In this document: one piece after another, positions 1 through 12,679 of the stretch | Position numbering within the stretch: position 1 is the first letter of the stretch | Layout: the number at the start of each line of letters is the position of its first letter | Origin: Chrysomallon squamiferum | Taxonomy: Eukaryota; Mollusca; Gastropoda; Neomphalida; Peltospiridae | Reading direction: 5' to 3' | NCBI GenBank assembly: GCA_012295275.1 | Contig: CM022672.1 | Location: 33,641,565-33,701,753, forward strand | Length of the DNA: 60,189 bases | Notes under the pieces: generated by a model | Database searches by the model: none | Seen by the model: only the letters and a program-made list of their open reading frames with translations | Told to the model about the DNA's origin: nothing | Translations under genes and position numbers: made by a program

Positions 1-300
1 TATCACACCCACACACACACACATACGCACACACACACAGAAAAAGAGAGAGACCCACAAACACATACACACTTAACATTCTACTGTTTTATATTTTCAC
101 AAATAAGACAGATAGACAGACTGAGAAAGATATAAATTAATTTTTTTTTTGCATACACACACACACACATACACATACATCAGTGACATCAAATCATATA
201 TACTAAATATCAAACAACGCTAATCTGCAGATCATTGTCGCAAACGCTAAAGAAATAAACCAGTTAGAAATAAAACCAGCGATTAATGAACATCACAACG
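1..300. repeat. Microsatellite-rich leader of the window
   Basis: Short (CA)n tracts lie near 1-40 and 155-180, mixed with AT-rich DNA. I see no coding sequence here. Confidence 0.7.
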
Positions 301-329
301 AAATTACTTCCCCGTGAAACCCGTCATCA

Positions 330-420
330 ATAATCACCAGAGCCGGGAGTCGAACTGCCAACCCCCGCCTTGTGCCCCCGGGACAGACGCGAAGAACCAC
401 TCAGCAAACTCATTCGCATT
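330..420 (-). mobile_element. tRNA-derived SINE-like element
   Basis: On the minus strand an A-box-like sequence (TTGCTGAGTGG, 407-397) is followed about 40 bases later by a B-box-like sequence (GGCAGTTCGACTCCC, 359-345). This is the arrangement of an internal RNA polymerase III promoter. The sequence between them does not fold into an obvious intact tRNA, so a SINE head or tRNA pseudogene is more likely than a working tRNA gene. I could not define its ends or a tail. Confidence 0.45.
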
Positions 421-459
421 AATTAAAAAAAAGAAAAACAGTATTTGATTAAGAGCTTT

Positions 460-785
460 ATCGACTTCACTCAAGCGAGCCATATTGCTCCCGGCCTGCT
501 GCAAATTACCTAGACTCGGTTCTACCGTGGGGGTTGCTGCAGAGCGACAAACAGTCGGCGTGGAAAGCTAATTTTCTGTCAGGCTGCAGAACGCTGAAGC
601 CGTTGGCACGTCATCACTTAAAACTCGATAGCTTCTGCTCCCGCGTCCCTCTCTGCGCATGTGCGGGCAATACGTCTCCGACGACCTCTGGGGCTCGATG
701 CGGTCTCGCCACTCCCAATGAATTGTGGGTCGTAGACTCCGTAAGCAGAGTCGAACAAACACAGTGTGTAATCGATGGCAGTTTA
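460..785. promoter_or_regulatory. CpG-containing promoter-like island
   Basis: This patch is clearly richer in G+C and CpG than its surroundings. It holds a near-palindromic NRF1-like site (TGCGCATGTGCGG, 654-666), an ACGTCA half-CRE (608-613) and a CCAAT box (715-719). Such clusters are usual in animal housekeeping promoters. An 86-codon open frame crosses it on the plus strand but resembles no family I know. No transcript start can be fixed from sequence, and the driven gene would lie outside the window. Confidence 0.35.
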
Positions 786-787
786 CT

Positions 788-3700
788 TCAGTGACAGTTT
801 GTAATAAAACCAGTGACAGTTTATACCAGTGACAGTTTGCAGAATACCAGTGACAGTTTGTAGAATACCAGTGACAGTTTGTAGAATACCAGTGACAGTT
901 TATACAAAACCTCTGACAGCATGTATGTTAATGTCACTGCGTATGAATGACCCTATAAAGTAAAAGAAAAATGTGTAGGCCCTGTATCAGTAGAAGTGTA
1001 TACCGGTGATACTGAATATATAAATGACAGTTTAATATAAATGACAGTGTGTATATAAATGACAGTGTGTATATAAATGACAGTGTATATAAATGATATA
1101 AATGACAGTGTATATATAAATGACAGTGTATATAAAATGACAGTGTGTATATAAATGACAGTGTGTATATAAATGACAGTATAAATATAAATGACAGTGT
1201 ATATATAAATGACAGTGTATATATAAATGATATAAATGACAGTGTATATATAAATGAATGTGTATATAAATGACAGTGTATATAAATGACAGTGTATATA
1301 AATATATAAAATGACAGTGTGTATATAAATGACAGTGTATATAAATGACAGTGTATATAAATGACAGTGTGTATATAAATGACAGTGTATATAAAATGAC
1401 AGTGTATATAAATGACAGTGTATATAAATGACAGTGTATATATAAATGACAGTGTATATAAATAAATAAATGACAGTGTATATATAAATGACAGTGTATA
1501 TAAATGACAGTGTATATATAAATGACAGTGTGTATATAAATGACAGTGTGTATATAAATGACAGTGTATATAAATGACAGTGTGTATATAAATGACAGTG
1601 TATATAAATGACAGTGTGTATATAAATGACAGTGTATATAAATGACAGTGTGTATATAAATGACAGTGTGTATATAAATGACAGTGTATATAAATGACAG
1701 TGTATATATAAATGACAGTGTGTATATAAATGACAGTGTGTATATAAATGACAGTTTATATAAATGACAGTGTATATAAATGACAGTGTGTATATAAATG
1801 ACAGTGTGTATATAAATGACAGTGTGTATATAAATGACAGTGTGTATATAAATGACAGTGTACATATAAATGACAGTGTGTATATAAATGACAGTGTGTA
1901 TATAAATGACAGTGTATATAAATGACAGTGTATATAAATGACAGTGTATATATAAAATGACAGTGTGTATATAAATGACAGTGTGTATATAAATGACAGT
2001 GTGTATATAAATGACAGTGTGTATATAAATGACAGTGTGTATATAAAATGACAGTGTGTATATAAATGACAGTGTGTATAAATGACAGTGTGTAGTGTGT
2101 GTATAAAATGACAGGTATATAAATGACAGTGTATATAAAATGACAGTGTGTATATAAATGACAGTGTGTATATAAAAATGACAGTGTGTATATAAATGAC
2201 AGTGTGTATATAAATGACAGTGTGTATATAAATGACAGTGTATATAAATGACATATATAAATGACAGTGTATATATAAATGACAGTGTATATAAATGACA
2301 GTGTGTATATAAATGACAGTGTGTATATAAATGACAGTGTGTATATAAATGACAGTGTATATAAATGACAGTGTACATATAAATGACAGTGTGTATATAA
2401 ATGACAGTGTATATAAATGACAGTGTATATAAATGACAGTGTGTATATAAATGACAGTGTGTATATAAATGACAGTGTATATAAATGACAGTGTATATAT
2501 AAATGACAGTGTGTATAAATGACAGTGTATATAAATGACAGTGTGTATATAAATGACAGTAAATGACAGTGTGTATATAAATGACAGTGTATATAAATGA
2601 CAGTGTATATAAATATAAATGACAATAAATGACAGTGTATATAAATGACAGTGTATATAAATGACAGTGTGTATAAAAATGACAGTGTGTATATAAATGA
2701 CAGTGTATATAAATGACAGTGTGTATATAAATGACAGTGTGTATATAAATGACAGTGTACATATAAATGACAGTGTGTATATAAATGACAGTGTGTATAT
2801 AAATGACAGTGTGTATATAAATGACAGTGTGTATATAAATGACAGTGTGTATATAAATGACAGTGTGTATATAAATGACAGTGTGTATATAAATGACAGT
2901 GTGTATATAAATGACAGTGTGTATATAAATGACAGTGTGTATATAAATGACAGTGTGTATATAAATGACAGTGTACATATAAATATAAAATGACAGTGTA
3001 TATAAATGACAGTGTGTATATAAATGACAGTGTATATAAATGACAGTGTGTATATAAATGACAGTGTGTATATAAATGACAGTGTGTATAAATGACAGTG
3101 TGTACATAAATGACAGTGTGTATAAATGACAGTGTGTATATACAGTGTGTATATAAATGACAGTGTGTATATAAATGACAGTGTATATATAAATGACAGT
3201 GTATATAAATGACAGTGTGTATATAAATGACAGTGTGTATATAAATGACAGTGTGTATATAAATGACAGTGTATATAAATGACAGTGTGTATATAAATGA
3301 CGGTATATAAATGACAGTGTGTATATAAATGACAGTGTGTATATAAATGACAGTGTATATAAATGACAGTGTGTATATAAATGACAGTGTGTATATAAAT
3401 GACAGTGTATATAAATGACAGTGTGTATAAAATGACAGTGTGTATATAAATGACAGTGTGTATATAAAAATGACAGTGTATATAAATGACAGTGTGTATA
3501 TAAATGACAGTGTGTATAAATGACAGTGTGTATATAAAATGACAGTGTGTATATAAATGACAGTGTATATATAAATGACAGTGTGTACATAAATGAAATG
3601 ACAGTGACGTGTATATAAATGACAGTGTATATAAATGACAGTGTGTATATAAATGACAGTGTGTATATAAATGACAGTGTACATAAATGACAGTGTATAT

Positions 3701-4989
3701 AAATGACAGTGTATATAAATGACAGTGTGTATATAAATGACAGTGTATATAAATGACAGTGTATATAAATGACAGTGTGTATATAAATGACAGTGTGTAT
3801 ATAAATGACAGTGTGTATATAAATGACAGTGTATATATAAATGACAGTGTACATAAAAATGACAGTGTATATAAATGACAGTGTGTATATAAATGACAGT
3901 GTGTATATAAATGACAGTGTATATATAAATGACAGTGTGTATATATAAATGACAGTGTATATAAATGACAGTGTGTATATAAATGACAGTGTGTATATAA
4001 ATGACAGTGTGTATATAAATGACAGTGTGTATATAAATGACAGTGTGTATATAAATGACAGTGTATATAAATGACAGTGTGTATATAAATGACAGTGTGT
4101 ATATAAATGACAGTGTACATAAATGACAGTGTGTATATAAATGACAGTGTGTATATAAATGACAGTGTGTATATATAAATGACAGTGTGTATATAAATGA
4201 CAATGTGTATATAAATGACAGTGTGTATATAAATGACAGTGTGTATATAAATGACAGTGTGTATATAAATGACAGTGTGTATAAAATGACAGTGTGTATA
4301 TAAATGACAGTGTGTATAAAATGACAGTGTGTATATAAATGACAATGTGTATATAAAAATGACAGTGTGTATATAAATGACAGTGTGTATATAAATGACA
4401 GTGTATATAAATGACAGTGTGTATATAAATGACAGTGTATATAAATGACAGTGTATATAAATGACAGTGTGTATATAAATGACAGTGTGTATATAAATGA
4501 CAGTGTATATAAATGACAGTGTGTATATAAATGACAGTGTATATAAAATGACAATGTGTATATAAATAAATGACAGTGTATATAAATGACAGTGTATATA
4601 TAAATGACAGTGTGTATATAAATGACAGTGTATATAAATGACAGTGTATATAAATGACAGTGTGTATATAAATGACAGTGTGTATATAAATGACAGTGTG
4701 TATATAAATGACAGTGTATATATAAATGACAGTGTGTATATAAATGACAGTGTGTATATAAATGACAGTGTGTATAAATGACAGTGTGTATATAAATGAC
4801 AGTGTGTATAAATGACAGTGTATATAAATGACAGTGTGTATATAAATGACAGTGTGTATATAAATGACAGTGTGTATATAAATGACAGTGTGTATATAAA
4901 TGACAGTGTGTATATAAATGACAGTGTGTATATAAATGACAGTGTGTATATAAATGACAGTGTATATAAATGACAGTGTATATAAATGA
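788..4989. repeat. 4.2 kb minisatellite, 16/18-bp units
   Basis: The array has well over 200 copies of AATGACAGTG followed by TGTATATA (18 bp), TATATATA (18 bp) or TATATA (16 bp). The left edge (788-960) is built of older, longer units of the form AGTGACAGTTTGTAGAATACC, which grade into the uniform array after about 1030. A regular run of 18-bp units lies at 2697-2990. The minus strand has no stop codon in any of its three frames, so very long open frames (IYTLSF, HCHLYT, TVIYIH repeats) arise from composition alone. I regard it as non-coding. It directly abuts the assembly gap. Confidence 0.95.
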
Positions 4990-5189
4990 NNNNNNNNNNN
5001 NNNNNNNNNNNNNNNNNNNNNNNNNNNNNNNNNNNNNNNNNNNNNNNNNNNNNNNNNNNNNNNNNNNNNNNNNNNNNNNNNNNNNNNNNNNNNNNNNNNN
5101 NNNNNNNNNNNNNNNNNNNNNNNNNNNNNNNNNNNNNNNNNNNNNNNNNNNNNNNNNNNNNNNNNNNNNNNNNNNNNNNNNNNNNNNNN
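4990..5189. other. Assembly gap (200 N)
   Basis: Exactly 200 unknown bases lie between the minisatellite and sacsin-like coding sequence. The round number suggests an estimated or placeholder length, so the true distance and content are unknown. Confidence 0.95.
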
Positions 5190-8100
5190 TAATTTGTTTC
5201 ATCCAGGAGGTTTATGACATTTTCAGCTTTACCTATGGGATGCAGCTGATCTTGACGTATTATTTTTGTCTGATCTACATTTTTCTGAATTACTGTGACC
5301 GGCAATAGGCTCCATTCCCTTATTTCTCCAAAGCTGGAAATGGACAACTGTTTCTCAGAGAATTCTTTTTCTAGTTCACTATAAAGAAACGTCCATAAAC
5401 GTCGAATCCATTGTTTTGTTGGATGATTAGTGCTATTCCAGTCCACAGCTTTGCCTTGTTTAAACACAGTTTCGTCCACTGTGTCTTTCAGCAACAAAGA
5501 TAAATCACTGATGTCCATACTTTTCAAAACCAGACTTTCTTTGCACTCTGAAAATAAACTGACAATATCCTTGTGTAAACACCTATCTGGTGAGCCTTTA
5601 ATGAGGTCTGTAAACATTATTAGAAGAATTCTATTTTCTCTGCTGAAAATGCTAAGCTCGTTTGCATTATTCAAACACAGAGGCAGTCCGTCAATTTCGA
5701 TATTATCATCTTTCATGCAGAATTTTATAACCAGACTGACTGTTGCTGTATCAACAAATGGAGTGTTTTCGACTTTTTCTGGTAACTTTCCTATTAAACA
5801 TTTATCTGTCATCCCTTCTGTATTACATGATTTCAGAAATGTTATCACATTCTCTGGTTTCACACAGTGCACTTGTTCACCAAGGCCAGCAATTACAAAA
5901 TTCTCAAAAATCCAGAGTGGTGCTTCAATGATTTTCATACCAAGAGTTTTCAGTATCTCAGAAAGTTTCTGATGAGTTTCTATCTGAGTGAAAGGATTTA
6001 CTCCGGTAAAATCAAACTGACTTGAAGTAGTTTGGATCTGCTCATAATCTGGTTTATTGTCATTATTGTCATAAAATGATTGAAGTTTATTGAAATATCC
6101 TGGAAACCCATGGTCATTAAAAACAGAAACCCAGATTACTTGCTTTAATGTTTTGTGCCTCCTGACAACAGGAAATAAAGTAAGTCTCTCCAGAAAGACT
6201 GTTTTGTAAAATGCAGTAACCAGTGATTTCCAAAAGTCGTCTTTCGCCTTGTTGATGTCAGGAAAAAGTGCATTGTATTGTTTGATATTCATATCAATAT
6301 TTTCAGTGCCATTCTCATGGAATATCATCTGCATCAAATTTAGAGCTTTTATGTATGCTGGCACAATCAGCGTTTCTACAATATGCTGATTCCACCTAGC
6401 TCGATAATCTTGAGTATCATGCCACAAATTCCGTCGGGCTTCGTGGTCTAGTGCAAAATGACCATTGATGTGAACAGGCAGACCCGTTTCAATGGGCAGT
6501 GGAAGAATACAAAATGCTCTTTTGTTGCATTGGACGTTTTCTTCATCAAGTCGAACAGCCACTCCACCTCTGGGTAGAAGATTTATATCTCTTCTTTCCC
6601 AAGCACTGTATATTTCAGGAGGCAATTCTACATTGTAAGAAAAACCAAATTGATGAATTATCAGCCATTTTTCTTCCTCAGGTTTATGACCATTTTTTAT
6701 GTTCATTCTCACTGCAACCTGTTCTTGTTTTAGTTCCTTAAGCCCGCGGTTTTGATTTCTTGCCTTTTTCACTTCATCAACAATATTACTTAAATACATT
6801 CTGTGTTTTTCATCATCTTGTGTAGATGCTTCCACAACATTTTCAATATGAATATGTCCACTTTCCTCTATGCTTGCAACTGAAATTTTTCTTATCTTAT
6901 TAAGAAACATAAGAGACTGTGACATGTGGAATGTGAAGTTGAATAATAATTCTTCAATTTCCTTTGTGTCTATTTCTTTTTTGAATATGTTTGAGTTCTT
7001 AGCCATTTCTTTATTTCTGAGAGGAAACCGAAACAATGTTCCTTGTGGATGGAGAGGAACTTCATTTTCAAGGAAACACGAGAAAACATCACTGTATGAA
7101 GAACGCAGTTCTGATATGTTAGTAAATCGTGCTCCTGGAACACCAGGCTCAGCGGTTGGCGTGTACAGACAATTAGGGTCAAGTACACACAGTGTTTCTT
7201 CCATTCCTGGTCCAAATGTCAGGAATGTTGGTACATCTGTCAAATGATAAACAGCATTGAATCCAACTCCATACTGACCTGTCTTAGTATAGTCTAAACT
7301 TTTGCTTCCAAGACCCAATTCTTGTATTCCATCCAAATCCTTCTGTGTGAAATAACTGTTATTATAAACACACAATGCCGGCCCTTGCAGAGGTTTCCAC
7401 CTGTCATCAAAAATTCTTTCACTTGGATGGGTTCTGAAATCTTTGATAAACATCAGCTCTGATGCTCCTGCATCATCAGCATTCTGTAGCAGTTCATTCA
7501 TCAGAGACACATCGCAGGGATATCCTTCTAGGATCCGTTTTATTCTGTTAGTGAGTTCTTCGTGTTGCCCGAAAGCCTGAACAAATGGCACCGAATGTGA
7601 TTTTATGTCTTGCTGTCGTTTGGTTTTGATTCCAAAGGCTTTTGCTACTTCCACAGTCATGCAGTGATGCAGGAACTTCATAGAATTTCTGTTACTTAGC
7701 CATTCACAGTCATCTAAACATAGTTCAGAGCATGGTTGTAAAACGTTTCTTTTATCAGGCAGAAATAATGATGTAAACTTTTTTGAAGCACATCCAATTT
7801 CATCACTGTTCATAAGCTGGACCAAAATGGTGGCTGCTTTTGAATAATTCTGAAGATCGGTTTCAGTTAGTGCATTACGGCCACATTTCTGTGCAATCTG
7901 GAACATAACATTTGCAGCAGAATCAGGCTCAAAAGTTTCTTTAACTCCTATTACTTTAAGAAAGAGACGATATTTAAGCAAAGGAGTACTCATTGGGTAC
8001 AAATATGGTTTCAGTTCAAAATGCTGAGAAAATGAAATCTGTTCTGAGCTGATGAATGTATTCACTTGGAATATAACTGTTTTTCCTTGCAATGACTCTG

Positions 8101-11100
8101 AAATTAATTTATTTGCTTCAGATTCTTCTAATGAACATTTTTCGTTAAGGCGGTGATATACAGAAGAACATACGTCGGTCAGTTTGTGAAAATCAGCCTC
8201 CTCAAGACCATCTGTTTCTACAGATGAGACAGTCAGCAGATGCTCAATGATGTTCTCAACAGAAATATCAGATTCAGTCTTTACACCAAGCCACTCAAGT
8301 GTCTGTTTTGTTCTCATAAAGTTCAGCCTTGATGAATCTAAGATTAACTTGTTTGAACATCCAATGTTTATACATTCTTCAAAATATAATGACAATGGAC
8401 TATCAAGAACTTTATCCGTATAACACCAACCAGTTGGCCAGTTTGGTGGTTTCTTAAGGATTGGCAAAAATGTGCTATTTTGTATCTTTTCTTTGAAACT
8501 CTGTGGACATGTGCAAAATCTTTTCTTAGATGAGATATGACTTTGATGTGACTCGTATTCTCCCAGGTAAAGCAGAATGTATTTACATCTGGTAACTGAA
8601 TCTTTCATGTTCACTTTAGACAGTGTTTCAACAGATTTCACTCGATCATAGAGCACACTCCACTGTAGTTCTTCATTTTGCATTCCTAGGTCAGACAATG
8701 CTGAAAGAATATCTGGAGTACAAAAATCATTCTCATTTGAGTTTGAAGGGAAAAAGCCATCGCAGTCAAAAAACATGCAAGCTCTTTTTCCTTGTGGGTG
8801 AACTAAGTCTTTTGGTTGCCTCAGTGTCCCTGAAGGAAGTGTTGGTATGCAAGGGGTTTCCCGTATCATATTTTTTATTTGAGGAGAATTGCTTTTCAAA
8901 GCAATAATAACCAGGCTGTCTCTCTCTTGATCATTCCAATATGGATCATTTATGTTTGGAAAGAAGATTTGTAGATAAAATTCTTCAATGCTTAAAGTGT
9001 GTCTTTTTATCTCAGTATATAGTCCTGCCTCAATAAAACCATTCAGAATATTTTGAGGAAGGTCTATGACAGTTTTGTTTCCTCTGTAGTAGTGTTCGAA
9101 TGCAGCAAATGCAATTAGCCCAGTTCCTTCTTTGAAACGTATCAGTGGATCCAACAAGAGCATTTTCTCAAAAGTAACCCATTTTGAATTATACAGGAGT
9201 ATCTGAGGACTGTCATAAACAATCATTTGATGAAATCTTTTAAAAAGTGTTTCATACTCTTTCTCTAAAGATGGCCACAAAGCATAAAAATGTTCAGGAT
9301 CGGTATATCCAACTGATTTCACAGCTTCAAAAGCATTTATCACTGACATTGATACTGCATCTGAAATTAGAGCTTCATTCCAGTTTGCTTCTTTTGAAAC
9401 AGTTTTTTCTTCCTCTGACTTAGAGCAGAGATGTTTTCTGTCATGTGTTAAAGCAAATGCACCATTTATGTGCAGTGGCAGAGGAATTGTAATTGGTAAT
9501 GGTAGGAAACAAAACAAATGGCCATTTTTGTAAAATCCATCAGGACATTCATTAAGAGGGAAAATGACGTTTTCTCTTTCACAGATTGATATTGCTGTTG
9601 CTGCCAATGGCAGTAGACCTTTAAGTTCCCTTCTCCTTGCTATATAAATAGATTCTCTTCTTCCGAGGCACCATGAAATAATCCAGTTTACTTGACTTTT
9701 TGATGAAAATGCACTAAATACATTTTTAGCTGCGTCAAATACAGAAAGTGATATTGTGATAATCTCGTTCACTAAATCTTTGCTTTCAGTTTCCTTTTCC
9801 CATACATCAGAAAGATGTTTGAGTACTGATGTAGAAAGTTCTGTGCTTCTTTTCTTAACCTCTTTTCGAACCTCTACAAGAAGAGTAGCCTTTGAAGGAT
9901 CACTTATTTGCGGGTAAATGGAACATTCTAACATATTTCACATTCTGACAAAACAGCAGCAGATTTCCTGCACTGGACACAAATAAGTCCATGAATTTTT
10001 TCATTTCAGCTGGAGAATAATACAAACCACTAATATCGCTGCGTTGTGCTTGTAACTCTGTTCTGAGAGGAAATCTGAATAATGTACCTGGATACTCTGA
10101 TTGCAGTAAATTACAACCAAACACTTTCTCGAATGGTTTGAACTGATTCTTCATTTTCTGCAACATTAATTTGTTTTTCTGCTTTGTAAGATCGGCTTTC
10201 AGTCCAGGAGTTCCAAGAAATGTTTGATGCGGATCAAATATGACAAAATGATTTCCACTTACAAAACTTGGAACATCAGTCAAGTTGTAAACTGAATTGA
10301 AACCTAATCCAAATCTTCCTATTTTTGTGGAATCGTCCGTTTTGGTTTCTCCACTTAACTTGGTGATATTAGCAAAGTCAGATTTAGAAAACTGAGCATC
10401 ATTCTGTGCCCACAAAGCTGGGCCCTGTAAGGAAGCCATTCCTTCATTGATTAAGTCAGTTCTTGCTTCCAAATTCTCTCTTTCATCGTAGAGAAAATTC
10501 ACTTCAAAAGCTCCAGCATCGTCAGCATTCTGTATAATTTCCTTTGGGACAGAAAAACCATCAGTATATTCATGTAATAGATTTCTCAGGCGTCTTGTTA
10601 ATGGTTCACTTTGTCCATAATTCATATCAAATTCTTCTGTTGCATTCAGTAGTGGGTTAGTCAAAATGCGAATACCAAGATCTCTTGCCAGATCTGAAGG
10701 GATTTGAGCAAAATAATTATTTTCTGTATCATCGTCGATATAAGAAAACTGGTAAGATTCACAGTACACACAATGTCTCAGCTGCTTTAGAACCAGTCGC
10801 TCTTCATCATTATGTACTGGAAGTAGTAAGTCTGTTTTATCAGTAGTTTCATCTTCTTTCAGAACCTTCAGGATTCTCAGAACTAGTGAAAGATCTGTTG
10901 AAACTGACAACCTATCAACACACTCATCATGGTTTTGCTGAATTTCTTTCAATACATCTATCAACATTTGTGAACTCTGTTTTTCTGAAGCACCAAGCTG
11001 GTGAAACATGTCACTCAAACATAGTAAAGATTTTGGTAGAATGTACCGGTAAGGCTTGAGATCAATATCTGAAGACTCGTCTTTTATCCAAACATTTTCA

Positions 11101-12679
11101 GGCTTAACAAATCCAACGTCTTCGCCAATCCATACGACATTCATGGATGCTAACTTGATTTGAATTTTTGTTGATAGTCTAAATTTACTGAAATAGTGGT
11201 ACACATCATTTAACTGCATCATGTACATCTGATGTTCCTCTGCACAATATGTCTGTGTGATATTACTGACATGTTTGACAACCACATCAACACTTGGATT
11301 TTCGGTAAGATCAGTTCTGCTCATTAACAAATTGTCTTTGGTGACAGCTTGCACAGAACCTACTAAGTTTAGATGAGTGAAATGGCACATGTCTGTTGGT
11401 CTCCCAATATTTCTCTCATTTTCACCAACAAAGGGAAGATTCTGAGGGTAAGATGAAGGTCTCTCGGTCAGAACTGGCATCCATTGAGATGACTTTATTT
11501 TTGCTAATTGATATTCTGAAATATCGCATTTTGCCAAGCTCATCAAAATAGCTTCTGCTTTTTCTGTAACCATATCTGGCTCAAGATTTTCAATTAATGA
11601 AACTGAATTACAGATTTCTTTGGAAGTTACATTTTGATCTTTTTTCAATCCCAGCTTCTCCAAGCCGGATAGCATATTAGGCTGGCAAAATTCTTCACTT
11701 GGAAACATGTCTTCACCATAGAAGAGCTTTTGCAGGAATGGACTGCGAGGATCAAACAAGTCTTTTGCTCTTTTCAATTCTCCCTTTGTACAAGAAGGCA
11801 AGAAATGGATATCTGTAGCTTTTTGACTAATTTCTACATTATTAAGATAATCATGACTGTTTTCACAGAGAAATCTCATGAATGTTTGTATATTTTCTGT
11901 ACTGTAATATTTTTGGTTTGGGAATGTCATGACATCAAGAACTCTGCAAATGAGCTGATGAATGGAAACTTCTTTAGCTCCCAGGTGTTCAGCTAGTTTA
12001 CGTGAGGAAGTACTCAGCCCATGTAAATACTCTGATGGATATGAAACTGGAATTATTTGTGTGGGTGCTATTTCAGCCAGTTCTTCAATTGAGATATATC
12101 TTTCTTCTGATGTTTTGAATATTTTCAATAGACTTAATGTACTTTTTTCACTGTAGGATATATCTGTACATAAAGATAGGAATTCCACAAACTTATTTTT
12201 CACAAATTCATCTGCTGTATCATTGAAATTCTGAATATTTTCCTTTGACACCTGACACAGTGTCTTAATAACACCTTGTGGTGTGGGGAAAGGAATCCTA
12301 CTGCCTACTGGTAGAACCCACTTAATATAGCCTGGAACCGAAGGCAAGACTACAACTCCTAATTTCTGTAAGCACTTGCAGATCTCTTCAGAAAGATGTT
12401 CAATCCCCTCAAATCTTGCTGCTATGAAGTTGTCTGTCAGCGGATGTAACATAATTTTATCATGTGTATATTCTGGTACTAGAGGAATATCTTGCATTGA
12501 TGACATCATGTCTACCCCTAATTCTTGGGCTAAAATCCATAATTCTTTCAACCATTTTTCACCTAACTTGGGTGACGATTTCTCCAAATATTTTGCATCA
12601 TGAAGTTTGTTGTTATTGAAACACTGTCTGATCATTTCTGGAAATATCTCAGCAGTGACTTTTATTATTTTATTATATC
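5190..12679 (-). CDS. SACS: Sacsin-like giant exon 6, second and third repeats (frameshifted, truncated)
   Basis: This single 7.5 kb exon recalls the giant last exon of vertebrate SACS. It starts at acceptor TTTTTTTTTCAG|GATATAAT in matching phase. The tail of the first repeat is followed by SIRPT 2 (N-box near 10540, FCFLPLPITIPLPLHINGAF near 9490) and SIRPT 3 (N-box near 7485, FCILPLPIETGLPVHINGHF near 6480). A one-base shift lies within 9902-9937: the upstream frame ends FHLPANK-stop, and the downstream frame resumes at SDPSKATLLVEV. No other stop occurs in about 2,500 codons. Coding sequence runs straight into the gap after NVINLLDETN. Confidence 0.9.

Noticed and set aside
788-4989. CRISPR-like array
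   Set aside because: There are no unique spacers, the unit is 16-18 bp, and the sequence is clearly from an animal genome.
1032-5202. Very long minus-strand frames of IYTLSF/HCHLYT repeats (940 and 1148 codons)
   Set aside because: They follow purely from the repeat composition, which lacks stops in all three frames. No start context or family similarity.
953-9934. A single 2,993-codon minus-strand open frame
   Set aside because: Only the part above 5190 is sacsin-like. The rest is a stop-free minisatellite joined through unknown bases, so it is not one protein.
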